From Phialophora verrucosa (lineage: Eukaryota; Ascomycota; Eurotiomycetes; Chaetothyriales; Herpotrichiellaceae): DNA of 64,000 bases. A model generated the notes under the pieces. It had not been told where the DNA came from and ran no database searches. It saw only the letters and a list, made by a program, of their open reading frames with translations. Within the stretch, counting starts at the first letter, position 1. Every line of letters begins with the position of its first letter. Below are positions 11,450-22,505 of the stretch, one piece after another. Position numbers and translations under genes: made by a program. Location: the NCBI GenBank assembly GCA_002099365.1, contig MSED01000007.1, forward strand, positions 682,001-746,000, given 5' to 3'.

Positions 11450-13690
11450 GGTATGGTGCAAAGAAAGCCCCGTCAGTGAAATGTGGCGGGAACTCGGATT
11501 GACATCCACAGTCAGCACATGACGGGAGACCGTCATGGATATAAATGTTATCCACAGCTGGTACATCAACATTAAGCAAAGCCATGAACTTGCAAGCTTT
11601 AGCTAATGCTGTTGCCCGGCGTGCATCCGCGTCTCTTTTTAGTGAGTGGTGTACCGCGCTTCGATGTCCTAGTTTGGCTATTCAGATAAGCCCGGCATTT
11701 GCTGTCTTTCGGGGTTATCAGCACAATCGTACCGTCTACCGCCTGCAATAGGTCAGTAGCCATGATTTGTTCTCCTCATTCGCTCCTGCATATTCTTAGG
11801 ACGCTCAGAGCAATACCTGTTCGCCCATTCGCCGGCCTCTTTTGCTACTCTCAAGTCCTCCAGACTGTCCCGCTAGAGATGCCGCCACGCAGCAAGCCTC
11901 ATCTGAAAGTGAAGGCTGTCGGATCGTCTTTGCTAGGACCCCGAGGCAAAAGATCGTTGAAAGGGATAGAAGCAGACACCCAGCTCATCCACTCGTTAAT
12001 TTAAACACGGTCCACAGCGTGAGAAGGCGTCGTTGACCCTTTTGAACGCTCTTGCCACACCCGGAAAAGAGACATGTAAAGGTGATGCAGAGAGATGTCT
12101 CCCAACGATCGCTTCCGGAGTGGCTAACATCCACTAGAAGCGGACGCGGTACAACCCAAGTGGATTCAAAGGGATGGCGCTCTCTTCTCTGGGTGGTGGA
12201 GCTAACCTGACGCCTTTCGACGTCTATGCACAGACACCGCCGCTGATAAAACTCCCTGGGAGGCGCTCAACAGGTTGAGATTCGACCGAACCAGTCAAGA
12301 GACTTGCTACGACGCGATGCCTGTTTCGATACTGCTCGGCAAAGCCGTGATCACAAGATGGTCCCACCCTGCGCCAGAAACGATGAAACCAAGAATGGGA
12401 GTCTCGTAGGCGCGGAACGTCCAGATGTATCCCTAATCCGCCAATATCAAAGTCGTCTTTCTGAGATAGCAGAGCTGCTGGCGGTCGAAGGCAGCTCGGA
12501 GACCGATTTCCGTCGCATAGGCACCCGCAGTTAACTTTACGCCCGTAATTGGTTTGAACATCAATGACATCTGATGACTGGGGATCTCCCGTGAGAGGGG
12601 AGTCTTGATATCGGTAATAAGGGGCAAAAGTCAGCTATTGCTGCGACTCGGATTCCTCTCGATCAGTGCACTTGTAACGATGGCAGGCCTTATGCTCTGC
12701 GGACATCAGTCAACCTACGACACGTGGACGGGACAACAGCAGCAATGACTCACCCAGTTCCTCAAGTACAACCACCCTGACAAATCTCGGCGCTTTCAGA
12801 ATTTCAGCCACGATGCAGAGAGGAACAAGACAGGCAAAACCCAGCAGCTGTAGGACTTTTCTGCAACTCTGTTTCTAAGCCCCGCCCCACCATCCCCTTC
12901 ACCATGATGAAGGCGCGACTAGTTCTGGTGAGTTCGCCATCAAAGTAAACAACCTAGTAACGAAGTCCAAGGGCTGGTATAACGATGGTGCCATCGAATC
13001 GCGGGTAACAATAGGTTGTGTGCCCACTTCTGAACAATTCTACTGGGTGTGCAGCGTCAAACACCTTTGTTGGGCGCAATCTAGCCCTTTAGGCAGAGTA
13101 GAGTCGACCTGCCGCCAATAACAAGCAGTGCTGGGGGTCTGCACAGAAGTGTGATTCGCCAACTCCTGCAAAGTATGCGGTCAATTGTCGTGATGCTCGA
13201 TGTAAGAAGACGGCAAAATCAGCTCGCAGACGCAGTCCTAATGCCAGTCGAGGAGTATGTGTCTCAATGCGTGCGCGTCTTGCATCGTCAATTCGTACGA
13301 CGCGGATTGTAGAGAGTCACGTAGACACCGATCAATCCTAAACATGGCAGTCTGTTCTTTAAACAGCGCATAGGTACATGCATCAACAGAGGGTTTCGGC
13401 CGTGGATCTGAGAATAGACCATGGCCAGAATGGACTGTGATAAAAGAAAGGTGAATGTAAAGAGAGCGAAGAGTGATCAAGCTCTTGACAGCGCTCCAAT
13501 TAAGTTGCGAGCCAATAAGCATGCCAGATGTGCGGAGCTGAAGTTGACCGTTAAAGGCGGCACGAGCCTTGACCCAATTCAGTCACATGCTGATTTCATC
13601 CTCCTTCAATCTCGAAACCATCGGTTTCGCGGTCTCACAGAGTGTCCCTCGCCAACACAGCCAGCGAGCCTCCCACAGATTTGCATCAGC
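11450..13690. other. Long intergenic region
   Basis: About 2.2 kb without a supported gene. Open frames on both strands are shorter than 110 codons and lack family motifs. A short plus-strand frame near 13140-13360 contains a Cys/Lys-rich stretch (YAVNCRDARCKKT) that superficially recalls a zinc finger, but I could not extend it into a gene. No tRNA-like or repeat structure was seen. Confidence 0.5.
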
Positions 13691-14678
13691 ATGGTGAAGC
13701 CTACGGTGGCGCTATGCGGCCGTCTGCGCTTCACCACGAAACAAGTCGGCCGGGGTTTCTATCGAGGAAACCGAACAGGCTCAATGGGTGCGCATACAGA
13801 GTACGGCAAATACATGATCGACTGGCGGAAAACCACACACTTCAATGTGCCTGACACGACAAACTTCTCTGTAAGTTCCTACGAGGACAAGTCACACTTG
13901 CGATATGGCACGGCCACCAACTAACCGTTCGGGATGCTTGTAGCTCTCACCCTTCGTAACACTAGAAATGGAACAAACGCCTCGCGTCGAAGAAGGCCCC
14001 GGTGGCGTGCTCTATACACCTGCACGAGTCGACGGCCTCGAGTTTCTGAAAGCGTGGAAGAAACTCAACCCGGCTCAGTACGACAGTGTGGTTGACTATC
14101 AAGAAAATCAGGCAGCTGCAAGTGAACAAAGTCACGAGGAAGTCCCCGAGCAAATCCAAGAATCCCTCCAGCAACAATCATACTCTCAGGCTGCGGAAGC
14201 TGAGCGAAGCCCCTTCCAGCAGCAGCAAACACGCCGAATGCACACTTCAAGTAGACGGCTCGGCTCCGCCCAACGGTCCACACCCGTGGGCTCTAATCCG
14301 CCCAGCGCTAAAGAATGGCTCGACATGACCCGCGATGAACGCAAAGCCCTCATCAATGCGGCCACAACGGCTAAAATCCGTCAACTGAAAAAAGAGCGCG
14401 GCGAACACATCACGCCCGCGGAGAAGCAAGCCATAAAATCAGATATGAAGATACGGTTAAGGCAGGAATTGATCGGGACGGGCATGTTCGAGGACAAGAA
14501 AGAGTACGATAAGATGATGTCCGCAGAAGGCAGGAGTCGGGCGAAAGCAGGACTGCCTAAGCGGACGCCTGAAGAGAAGAGAGAGTTTCTGCTCTCTATA
14601 CTGCAGAAGACCGGAAATGCGGACGGCGCTCTGGAGAGAATATTGACTGAGCCGGTTACCCCGGGGAAGCCTTTATGA
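13691..14678 (+). CDS. MRPL27: Mitochondrial large-subunit ribosomal protein mL41 (MRPL27) with long C-terminal extension
   Basis: Two exons, 13691-13870 and 13944-14678, give 304 aa. The 73-nt intron has GTAAGT, a CTAAC branch site and a TAG acceptor. The N-terminal 100 residues match mitochondrial mL41: a basic RLRFTTKQ leader, YRGNRTGSMGAHTEYGKYMIDW, a PDTTNFSLSPFV segment across the splice, then EGPGGVLYTPARVDGLEFLKAWKK. mL41 sits in the mitochondrial 54S subunit. Yeast mL41 is about 146 aa, whereas this protein continues for about 190 residues. The extension has a Gln-rich linker, followed by a charged helical region (KEWLDMTRDERKALINAA to the end) that I do not recognise. The ATG at 13691 starts directly at the conserved leader. 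Longer upstream frames have no homologous sequence. Confidence 0.85.
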
Positions 14679-16012
14679 GCAGAAATGATGCTCATTTCAT
14701 GAAGTGAGACCGCGGGCGGCAAGTTCAAGGATCAAAACGCCCTTGCATTCGCCCCGGGTGCACTCAAGTTGGGCTCTTGAGCATAACCACGCTGCGATGT
14801 GTATTCAAACCATTCCCATACGAAGCATCTATGGTCATCTCACCGAACGACGCACGCAGGCAGCGCCACGGTGGTTGTAGATGCCTCGCAGAACTACCCT
14901 GACGCGGATTGAAGGCATGGAGGATACACCAGCCGAACGTGGACATCGTTATATGTACCATAACACCTGTAATAAGATCGCGAAGGTCATTGCCGCACAT
15001 GCAAGTGTCTACAAAGTTTCCGATACCATAGGGGCCACCAGCAAGATGCCTACACTCAGGGGCGTGTTTCTACTAGCGCTGGGCACGATACCTGGCACTG
15101 ACACTCCCTCGAGTCCCGGACTTCTCTCGCCGGAACATGTGCTCCAACTGCTATGGCACAGTCAGGGGAGGTCAATATCTCGGGCAGACCGGCGAAGTGT
15201 TTGTTGATCGCAAACAGAGTCTGTTCCTCCGGCATAAGTCGCACTCTCTGGATAACATGACCTCTACGTCGAGTCAGGTTATTTCCAGGTCATGTGTGAG
15301 GTCTAATGGGGAGAATCCGCTGTGGTCGATTACCATTTGATCGATGCTGCTCGCACACATACCATCGTGACTCTGTCAGTTTACAGCCACCGTTGGAAAA
15401 GACCAAGACGGGAAGCCTTCAAGCGGCAGAATACTGTATCTGCGGTGATCCCAGCTATGACATTAACCGCACGATGAAGTTGCCACCTCTTGAGAGAGAT
15501 GGAGAGAGGAAGCAATGCTCTGTTACCCAGGTTTGGTGATACCCAGACGGCAAAAGCGTATTCGCTCGCCATTAGAACGTAGCATGAATACAAGCTGTCA
15601 ACTTTGTTGCCTTGTGTCTCCGAAATGAACATTAGTACTGGTCACGCTGGAGCACGCTGATGCCTAACTCGTGCTCCACCGTAGACTGATTCCTGACGCC
15701 CTACGGTCATGCACGTGCTTGTAGCCGCTCTTTTTGACTTCAACTTCACTTACCTTGGAGATAATTGCACTTCAGCAACCGTATCGTACATGAAGGAGCA
15801 AAACACCAGCCTAAGTGAATGAGGCAGTGTCCATCATTTTCTAGGCCAAATTCGTCGGCAGTTTGGGCTTGGACAGACTGCACGTCGCAGACTGCAGCTG
15901 CTGCAAACGCGATGCAACATTTATCTTGCTGCTTTGCCTCTTTTACGATACCGTCAGAAGGGCGGATCGAAAACTCCTCTCCTACTCTCCGTGAGATTCC
16001 AACACAATCAAC
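14679..16012. other. Intergenic region
   Basis: About 1.3 kb between mL41 and TFB1. Only short unsupported frames are present. No repeat, RNA gene or domain was recognised. The right end presumably contains the TFB1 promoter. Confidence 0.5.
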
Positions 16013-17911
16013 ATGGCACCTCCACAAGGACAGGCCACGTATAAAAAACAGTCTGGAACGCTAGCAATATCCAAGGACAGAAAATCAGTTTCATGGACCC
16101 CTGCTCAACCTCCCGATGCCACGCCAACTCTGGTGTTATCGGCTGCCAATATCACCAATCTGCAACAGACTCCGGAGACGAACCCGAAGGTCATGCTGAA
16201 GATATTTGCACAAAATCCTGGACAGACAGAAGCCACCGCTCATGTGTTCACATTTACCTCCACGAAAGATCCTCGAGGTGAGGCCAACGGTATCAAGGAC
16301 GCTCTAGCAAATGTGATCCAGGCACAAAAGGCGGCTCAAAATGCTGCTGCAACGGCTTCATCAGGCGGTCAATCGGCCGCCATGGCAATGGCGAACGCGA
16401 TCTCCGGCGGTGGCCGAGCGGTTAACCTCTGGGAAGATGATGAACTTTTGAAGTCGGACTACAGACTTCAGCAGTCTCTCCTGCAGGCAAATCCAGAACT
16501 GGCGAGGACCTACAAGGAGGCACTCAATCTCAAGCCAGACTCGCTTTCCAAAGAACAGTTTACTCAACAGTTCTGGTCGTCCAGGGTCCATCTTCTCCGG
16601 GCCCAGGCAATCTCGAAGACACAAGAGAAAGGCACATTCAATGTCCTTGCCGGGATTAATAAAGGCGAGTCCAAGCTGAGTCTTAGACAAGACCAGATCC
16701 GCGCCATCTTCGAGCAATACCCTATTATGCGAATCGTCTATGATGACCTAGTGCCACGCAAGGTCCCTAACGAGGCAGATTTCTGGTCAAAGTTCTTTCA
16801 AAGCCAGCTACACCTGAAGCTCCGTGGTCTGAAAATCGATCCCACAAGGGACGCCAAAGACGAACACATCGACGTTGAAAGATACCTGAACCATCCCCTG
16901 GTAACAGGTCTCCGGGCTACTGCGGCCGAGCTGCACATACCGAAGTTCATTGACCTCGAGGGCAATGAAGAAAACCACTTCGGCTATGGCAACCGTCCTG
17001 AATTCGACCTCAGGCCCGCAAACCTGGACAAAGCGCCCGTGATTCGCAAACTCAATGCTATCAGCGAGAAGCTCATGGCAGCAGTGAAGCCTTCCGACGT
17101 GGATGCATCAGCTCCAATCGGCAAGGTCGAGACCACATACGAGCAGCTCAAGCTGCGTGATCTCGAGGGAACCCCAGAACAGAACCGCGTCGTCCTCAAT
17201 ATCCGCGATCAAAGCCGCTTCTTCTCCGACAATCAGTCCGACCAACGAGGGGCCAGCGACACCAATCCATTCCGAGACCTCGACCCCGCAAAAGCCGTCA
17301 AAGAAGTCTACAGCGACATCACAGCCCATTTCGCCCAGCCCGGGGTCGGCGCCATCCCAATCGCCGACTTCGAAGAAGAAGAAGACCAGGAAGACATGGA
17401 CGGCGACACCTCTCCCAAGGCAGACTCTGGTTCTGCAATTGCAACAAAACACATCCTCTCGCTCATCAAGGCAAATCGCAATCAAACCGCCCCGGTCCCT
17501 GAATCCTCCAATCTCACCCCGGCCATCTACGACCGCCTGACGCTAACTCATGCCACAACAGTCGAGTTCCTCCGACAATTCTGGCATGCCTTCCTCTCAG
17601 GCGAAGCAGCACGCGCCAGCGAAGTAGCCAGCCTGGTCGAGTCGCTCAATCGCGCCCTCGACCGCATCAACGTCATCGCCGAAGATGCCGAGAAAGAACG
17701 ACAACTAGAAATCAAGAAGAAACAGCAGGACTTACAGTCGCGCTACGAAAGGACGGGACGGAAACGGACGCTCAAGAACGAGGACATCAAGAGCGGGGGA
17801 GCCCATGTGGTCAGGGAGTTACTAGGGCCGGCGACGAAGAGTCTTGCCGTCGCGGTCCAGCGCTACAAGCAGGCGTTTGAGGAACAGACAAAGAATGCGG
17901 CAGAGGGATGA
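16013..17911 (+). CDS. TFB1: TFIIH core subunit p62/Tfb1
   Basis: Single exon, 632 aa. It is a subunit of the TFIIH core, used in RNA polymerase II initiation and nucleotide excision repair. The N-terminal 110 residues form the PH-like domain (YKKQSGTLAISKDRKSVSW ... VMLKIFAQNPGQ ... HVFTFTSTKDPRGEANGIKDAL). Two BSD domains follow, the first with WEDDELLKSDYRLQQSLL and the second with FWSKFFQSQLHLKLRG. The C-terminal third has an acidic EEEEDQED patch and a helical segment ending in VQRYKQAFEEQ. Length and domain order match fungal Tfb1. The start ATG lies directly at the PH domain. Confidence 0.95.
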   Translation: MAPPQGQATYKKQSGTLAISKDRKSVSWTPAQPPDATPTLVLSAANITNLQQTPETNPKVMLKIFAQNPGQTEATAHVFTFTSTKDPRGEANGIKDALANVIQAQKAAQNAAATASSGGQSAAMAMANAISGGGRAVNLWEDDELLKSDYRLQQSLLQANPELARTYKEALNLKPDSLSKEQFTQQFWSSRVHLLRAQAISKTQEKGTFNVLAGINKGESKLSLRQDQIRAIFEQYPIMRIVYDDLVPRKVPNEADFWSKFFQSQLHLKLRGLKIDPTRDAKDEHIDVERYLNHPLVTGLRATAAELHIPKFIDLEGNEENHFGYGNRPEFDLRPANLDKAPVIRKLNAISEKLMAAVKPSDVDASAPIGKVETTYEQLKLRDLEGTPEQNRVVLNIRDQSRFFSDNQSDQRGASDTNPFRDLDPAKAVKEVYSDITAHFAQPGVGAIPIADFEEEEDQEDMDGDTSPKADSGSAIATKHILSLIKANRNQTAPVPESSNLTPAIYDRLTLTHATTVEFLRQFWHAFLSGEAARASEVASLVESLNRALDRINVIAEDAEKERQLEIKKKQQDLQSRYERTGRKRTLKNEDIKSGGAHVVRELLGPATKSLAVAVQRYKQAFEEQTKNAAEG

Positions 17912-18509
17912 GCCTTGGATAGCCTTTTTTTGGATATCCACTAACCAACTTACGGGGTAGTCAGTCAGTCAGTCATTGAAGCGATGCCGTTGGGTTAGCT
18001 TGGCTTGGATTTCCCCAGCACAGAGCTTACAAGGAGAAGCCGCGTGCACCTGTCGGGGCAAAGGCATGGAGGACCCAAGATAGGAGACCGACAAAGCTCC
18101 GCTCTCCTCCTGTCGTTTCACACAGCAGGACGACACATTGAACTACGGGTCCAAAGTCATTTCTTGCCGAGCTCGGCCGCGCTGGCTAAGGACGGATCCG
18201 GATACTGGCATTCTGGTCTTGATTGCTTAGGGCGTTCTGCTTTCGTAGCACGGAGATTTCAGCACGGCATTGTTGCCACGACTGCTGGGCAGAGTGCTCA
18301 GACTGGTTGTGTTATACTGCATTGTATTCGGTGCACGGAAATGAGATGAAGGCCAGAAGCCGGGCGGAGGAAGCGCAGGTCGTAGAAGAACTTAGACGCA
18401 AGTTGGAACCCAAACTGAGAGAAACATGGCGCGGCGCTTGCTTTCATGAGCGGCATGTCATTCATTGATTGTCTGCAGTGCTCCTCTACCTCCACTCACG
18501 CATGTATGC
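17912..18509. other. Convergent intergenic region
   Basis: This is the 3' side of both TFB1 and the DSC2-like gene. It has no gene, but short CAGT repeats (cagtcagtcagtcatt) occur just after the TFB1 stop. Confidence 0.5.
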
Positions 18510-19376
18510 TTACGACCCCGTGAAGTAGCCCACGAATCGACTGCCAAATCCCCTCCTTGCACCAGCCTCCCGACTACCGGCAACCCTCTCCGTGACATGC
18601 CTCATGCCGTCCGCGGAGCTACCTTCCTCCTCCAACCGCCTCCTCAACCCTTCATATTGGCCCCTCTCCTTCCGCGCGCTGCTCTCGCCCACCATCCACG
18701 CCGGGACCCTCCAGCGCGCCAACCGGCCCGGAAGCAACTCGCCGACCCACGCCGTGCCCACCGCCCACCCCGTCGCTGCCGGCAAAAGCGAGTACGGAAA
18801 CTGACTCAGCGCCAACTGGGCGGCGAGGAGATATGTCGTCGACTTGTCACTCAGCGTGATGCCAGAGCCGGGGTTGGGGCCGTGGCCGTCCTGTCCAGCT
18901 CCAGCGGCGGCTGTAGCAGGACCCCCCGTGACGACCTTGTACCGGTATATGCGGGGGACTTCGTCCGCCCAGGCGGCCAGCAGGCCGAAGACCACGCCCG
19001 TGCAACCCGCCGGGAGGTAGTTGTACCAGCCCAGCGTGCCTAGTTTGAGGCACACCAGCAAGACGGGCGTGAGCAGCAGATTCACCCAGAAGACGACCGC
19101 GCAGAAACTCAGGAACTTCCGGCTTCCCCATAACCGCTCGAGCACGCGGAATTGGTAGATCAGCACGGTGGAGAAGAGGAGCTCCGTGCTCGACGTGTAC
19201 GCGGCTTGGTATGTCAGGAGGCGCGTGAATTGGAGGTACGGCCACAGGTGGGGCGTCGCTTTTATGGGTAGGAGGTGCTGGGCCGAGAGCGTGGAGGAGA
19301 GGATGGAGAGGACGATCGAGGTGAGGATGATGGCGCGCGTGACGGGCGTGTGCGTGAAGCCCGAGGTGGTGACCAT
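18510..19376 (-). CDS. DSC2-like rhomboid pseudoprotease (Golgi Dsc E3 ligase subunit)
   Basis: Single exon, 288 aa, with about five or six hydrophobic segments. The pattern LQFTRLLTYQAAYTSSTELLF, then LIYQFRVLERLWGSRKF and YLPAGCTGVVFGLLAAW, is that of the Dsc2/UBAC2 rhomboid-like family. In active rhomboids the last motif carries the catalytic serine (GxSG). Here the position reads G-C-T-G, so the protein should be catalytically dead. Dsc2 belongs to the Golgi/endosomal Dsc ubiquitin ligase used for SREBP activation and membrane-protein quality control. A C-terminal UBA domain, present in many Dsc2 proteins, is not evident. The C-terminus is Arg/Glu-rich and ends in FVGYFTGS. Assignment is by motif pattern, so another rhomboid-like membrane protein remains possible. 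Confidence 0.75.
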   Translation of the reverse strand: MVTTSGFTHTPVTRAIILTSIVLSILSSTLSAQHLLPIKATPHLWPYLQFTRLLTYQAAYTSSTELLFSTVLIYQFRVLERLWGSRKFLSFCAVVFWVNLLLTPVLLVCLKLGTLGWYNYLPAGCTGVVFGLLAAWADEVPRIYRYKVVTGGPATAAAGAGQDGHGPNPGSGITLSDKSTTYLLAAQLALSQFPYSLLPAATGWAVGTAWVGELLPGRLARWRVPAWMVGESSARKERGQYEGLRRRLEEEGSSADGMRHVTERVAGSREAGARRGFGSRFVGYFTGS

Positions 19377-19386
19377 CTTGACGACT

Positions 19387-19413
19387 TCGACTCGACTCGA
19401 CTCGACTCGACTC
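19387..19413. repeat. (CTCGA)n pentanucleotide repeat
   Basis: About five perfect CGACT/CTCGA units lie 10-37 bp upstream of the DSC2-like ATG (19376), hence in its probable 5' UTR or core promoter. Confidence 0.85.
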
Positions 19414-19756
19414 GGCGGATGGGTCAGAGAGTGTTATTGTGAGAGAAGCGTCATGGTTGGTGTTGTTGCTACAGATACTACAGTATCTCGAGTATGTAGG
19501 CACAATCTCCGCACAAAGAACGAAGAGAAGAGCCAGATTTCACATGCAGGGGCGGGGGAAGGGACGCACGGGGGAGCTCCCGAGGATAGCCCGCTGGCTA
19601 GGCAAGTACGAGTACATATATACAGAGGCATTGAGAATACGATTCCATGTGATTTCTCCCCAGTATGTTCCTCACGCACTACAAAATGTCCTGTCCTAAT
19701 CCGACGTCTACAATACTTGTGGTTCTCATGCAATGCTAAGTCAATTGACCAGCCGC

Positions 19757-20210
19757 TCAACACTTGGGTATGAACATGGGCGTCCCCTCGTGATTCGAGT
19801 CGACCTCCGTACCTCTTGTCGTACTTCCTCTCGCCCAACGGCACACCAAACTCCTTCAATAGCAAATATGCCACAAAAGCTGGGCTGATCCCAGCACTCA
19901 GCAGGGCGAGGACCTTGCTCGCCAGACCACCTGTCATTGACATACCCCAACCCCAGCGTTCGAGGGAAGCACACCAGCCGAAAAGGTAGCAATACCTGGC
20001 GGTAGTGTGCTTTCACCGAAGTAGTCTTGATGGCGGCTCTTGCTCCACAGGCCGCAAGTCAAGAAGTCTTCATCATGTTTCTTCTCTTTCTTGTCTTGCG
20101 TCCACTTGCTCTTCTGGCAGTCAGCCGTAACTTAGAAGCTCGGACCTCCAATGCAGAATAAGATGCCTCGATGTCAATAACGGAGACGAGCCCGGTAGAG
20201 GGATGGATAC
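19757..20210 (-). pseudogene. Decayed DUF1295 / steroid-5-alpha-reductase-like remnant
   Basis: Reading from about 20200 down to a stop at 19757, consecutive blocks of a DUF1295-type membrane reductase appear, but in different frames. They are SALEV, then TADCQKSKWTQDKKEKKHDEDF and GLWSKSRHQDYFGE, then GGLASKVLALLSAGISPAFVAYLLLKEFGVPLGERKYDKRYG, and finally GTPMFIPKC plus stop. At least three frame changes separate them: about 14 extra bases after SALEV; a shift near 19950 that an atypical 44-nt intron might instead explain; and a one-base change in a GGGG run near 19785. The N-terminal half is absent because DPH1 begins at 20581. This is a 5'-truncated, frameshifted relic of a polytopic NAD(P)H-dependent reductase-like gene. 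Confidence 0.6.
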
Positions 20211-20580
20211 AGGTAAACAGACTGGCCTCCATGGTCCCAAATAGCGGCATTATCGCATCGACGAAATGGTAGCACGTTGTCCTTCTATGGACCTGCGGAG
20301 CTTTGATGCTCTATCAATTCATCTGGTGCCCGGACCTGTGCAACGATTTGAGTTTGTCAACCGAGATGTGCACAAGCAACGACAAGCACGAGGGAAAGCG
20401 AAGCAAGGAAAAGGATAACGCCACCAGAAAACGGCCAGTCGTGCAAAGGCTCGGAGCCTCGTTTCCCCGCATTCCGCTCTACAGATCGCCGCTCAATTTC
20501 TGCGATGGCGGGAACAAAGCCTTCTCGACAAGACGGTCGGCCGCGAACCACTCAGTACGTCGCAGGCTTCGAGCGGAGAC

Positions 20581-21980
20581 ATGGATGAGCCGGTGATACC
20601 CGGCGCTTTTCCGACTGCACCAGAAGAAAACGGCGTCGGCAGCACCAGAACACCTAGAAGACGATTTGTGGGAAGGCGCACTGCGGATGCGCAGTCAAAA
20701 CAGAGGCAGGATGCAGAGGCCAACTCGGCGGTCGAAGACGCCACTGCCATCGTCCAAAAGAGTACGGACCAGCCGCAATCCGAAGGGATGGAACGACGTT
20801 CACTGACAATTTGACAGCGACCAGAAGACCACCTCGAGCCTTGAACCAGGTATCCTCAGATATTCTCGATGACCCCGATATTCAAGCGGCGATCGCACTG
20901 CTACCACAGAATTACAGCTTTGAGATTCCCAAGACGATCCACCGAATACGGACGCTACAGGCAAAAAGAGTTGCTCTGCAATTTCCTGAAGGGTTACTGA
21001 TGTTCGCCACGACGATATCTGACATCCTGGCCCAATTCTGCCCCGGCACAGAGACATTGATCATGGGCGATGTTACTTATGGCGCATGCTGTATTGATGA
21101 CTACACTGCAAGAGCCCTGGGTTGTGACTTGCTTGTTCACTATGCTCACAGCTGCTTGATCCCGGTGTCAGCCACGAAGATTGCAACACTATACATTTTT
21201 GTGGATATTTCGATTGACACCAAGCATCTGGTGACCACGTTGTCGAGAAATATCCCTCCAGGGAAGACAATCGCTATGGTGGGTACTATTCAGTTCAACT
21301 CCACACTCCATACCATCAGACCTGCTCTCGAAGCCGAGGGCTTGAAGCTGGTGGTGCCGCAGGTTATGCCGCTGAGCAAGGGCGAGGTGCTCGGTTGCAC
21401 TGCCCCAAAGATCACTCCAGATGCAAATGTCGATCTCATACTGTACTTGGGAGACGGTCGCTTCCATCTCGAGGCTGCTATGATCGCAAATCCTGACATA
21501 CCAGCTTACCGATATGACCCATACTCGCGGAAGCTGACCAGAGAGACATATTCCCATGACGAAATGTTGAACACGCGGTCCACTGCGATCAATACCGCCA
21601 AGAGAGCAAAGAAATGGGGTCTGATACTGGGAGCGTTGGGACGTCAGGGAAACCCACATACTTTGACCATGCTCGAGAACTACCTCAACCAACACGGCAT
21701 CCCATATGTGAACCTCCTTTTGAGCGAAATCTTCCCAGGAAAGCTGGCCATGTTCCAGGATGTGGACTGCTGGGTCCAAATAGCATGCCCACGGTTAAGC
21801 ATTGACTGGGGTTATGCATTTCCCCGACCACTTCTAACTCCATACGAGGCTCTTGTGGTGCTGGGTGCACAGCAAGGATGGGAAAAGGAAGGCGGTACAT
21901 ATCCGATGGACTTCTACGCCAACAATGGCCTCGGAAGGACAACCGAAAAGCTCGCTGCCCAAGTCGGTGTCATTGCTTGA
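20581..21980 (+). CDS. DPH1: Diphthamide biosynthesis radical enzyme subunit Dph1
   Basis: Two exons, 20581-20761 and 20818-21980, give 447 aa. The 56-nt intron has a GTACGG donor, a CTGAC branch site and a CAG acceptor, and it joins ...AIVQK to TTRRPPRALNQ. Dph1, with Dph2, transfers a 3-amino-3-carboxypropyl group from SAM to the conserved histidine of eEF2, the first step of diphthamide synthesis. Visible family marks are RKRF-like RRRFVGRRTA in the N-terminus, NYSFEIPKTIHRI, ALQFPEGLLMFA, the first cluster-cysteine region DVTYGACCIDDYTARALGCDLLVHYAHSC, GTIQFNSTLH, LGCTAPKI, and the last cysteine in CWVQIACPRLSIDWG. These provide the 4Fe-4S ligands. Length matches yeast Dph1 (425 aa). Confidence 0.95.
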
Positions 21981-22505
21981 ATCCGCTCGCAGAGCATTAC
22001 CTAGGAGCGCACGCGACCCATGACGGTCCTCTTGCTACTTAAAAGCATGCAGTGACTGCCAAGTATATGAAGTCTCCAGTTTTGTATAGCGATCAGGCAT
22101 GCGCCGGTCTATTAAATTGAGGAAAAGCAAGAGCGACGGCGCAGGTGGCCCGGGATATCGCGATTTTTGGTGAGAATATAGGCGTTCCATGGCTATGAGG
22201 CGCTGTGGATAAATTGGCGATGATGGGGAGCACCACATAGCATTGCCCATGATTCTAAGCTCCACATCATACCCCATTTCCATGACTCAAACAGAGGAAG
22301 TTTTGGAATAAATAGAAATACCTCGCATCTGAAGAATCGCGGCTCCGCATTCTAGACGAGACCGTCACTGCCGAAATTCTACCGTCGTGAATCCTCGAAG
22401 TGGCTTTTCTTCAACTTCGACTTCGACAGTTGCTGCTTGCTTCCTTGCCGCAACGATCCACGAGGCAGCGATCTGTCTCTCATCACTCAGCCGCTCGGGC
22501 GTGGT
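21981..22505. other. Intergenic / RGP1 promoter region
   Basis: About 525 bp between the DPH1 stop and the RGP1 ATG. An in-frame upstream extension of the RGP1 reading frame (from 22437) exists but lacks homology. Nothing else was recognised. Confidence 0.5.

Noticed and set aside
13140..13360. Short frame with YAVNCRDARCKKT, reminiscent of a PARP-type or binuclear zinc finger
   Set aside because: The remaining zinc ligands and any downstream domain are missing, and no splicing was found that extends it.
16405..16430. TGGCCGAGCGGTTAA, identical to the D-arm of tRNA-Ser/Leu
   Set aside because: It lies within the TFB1 coding sequence, and no acceptor stem, anticodon arm or T-arm (GTTCGAATC) follows at tRNA spacing.
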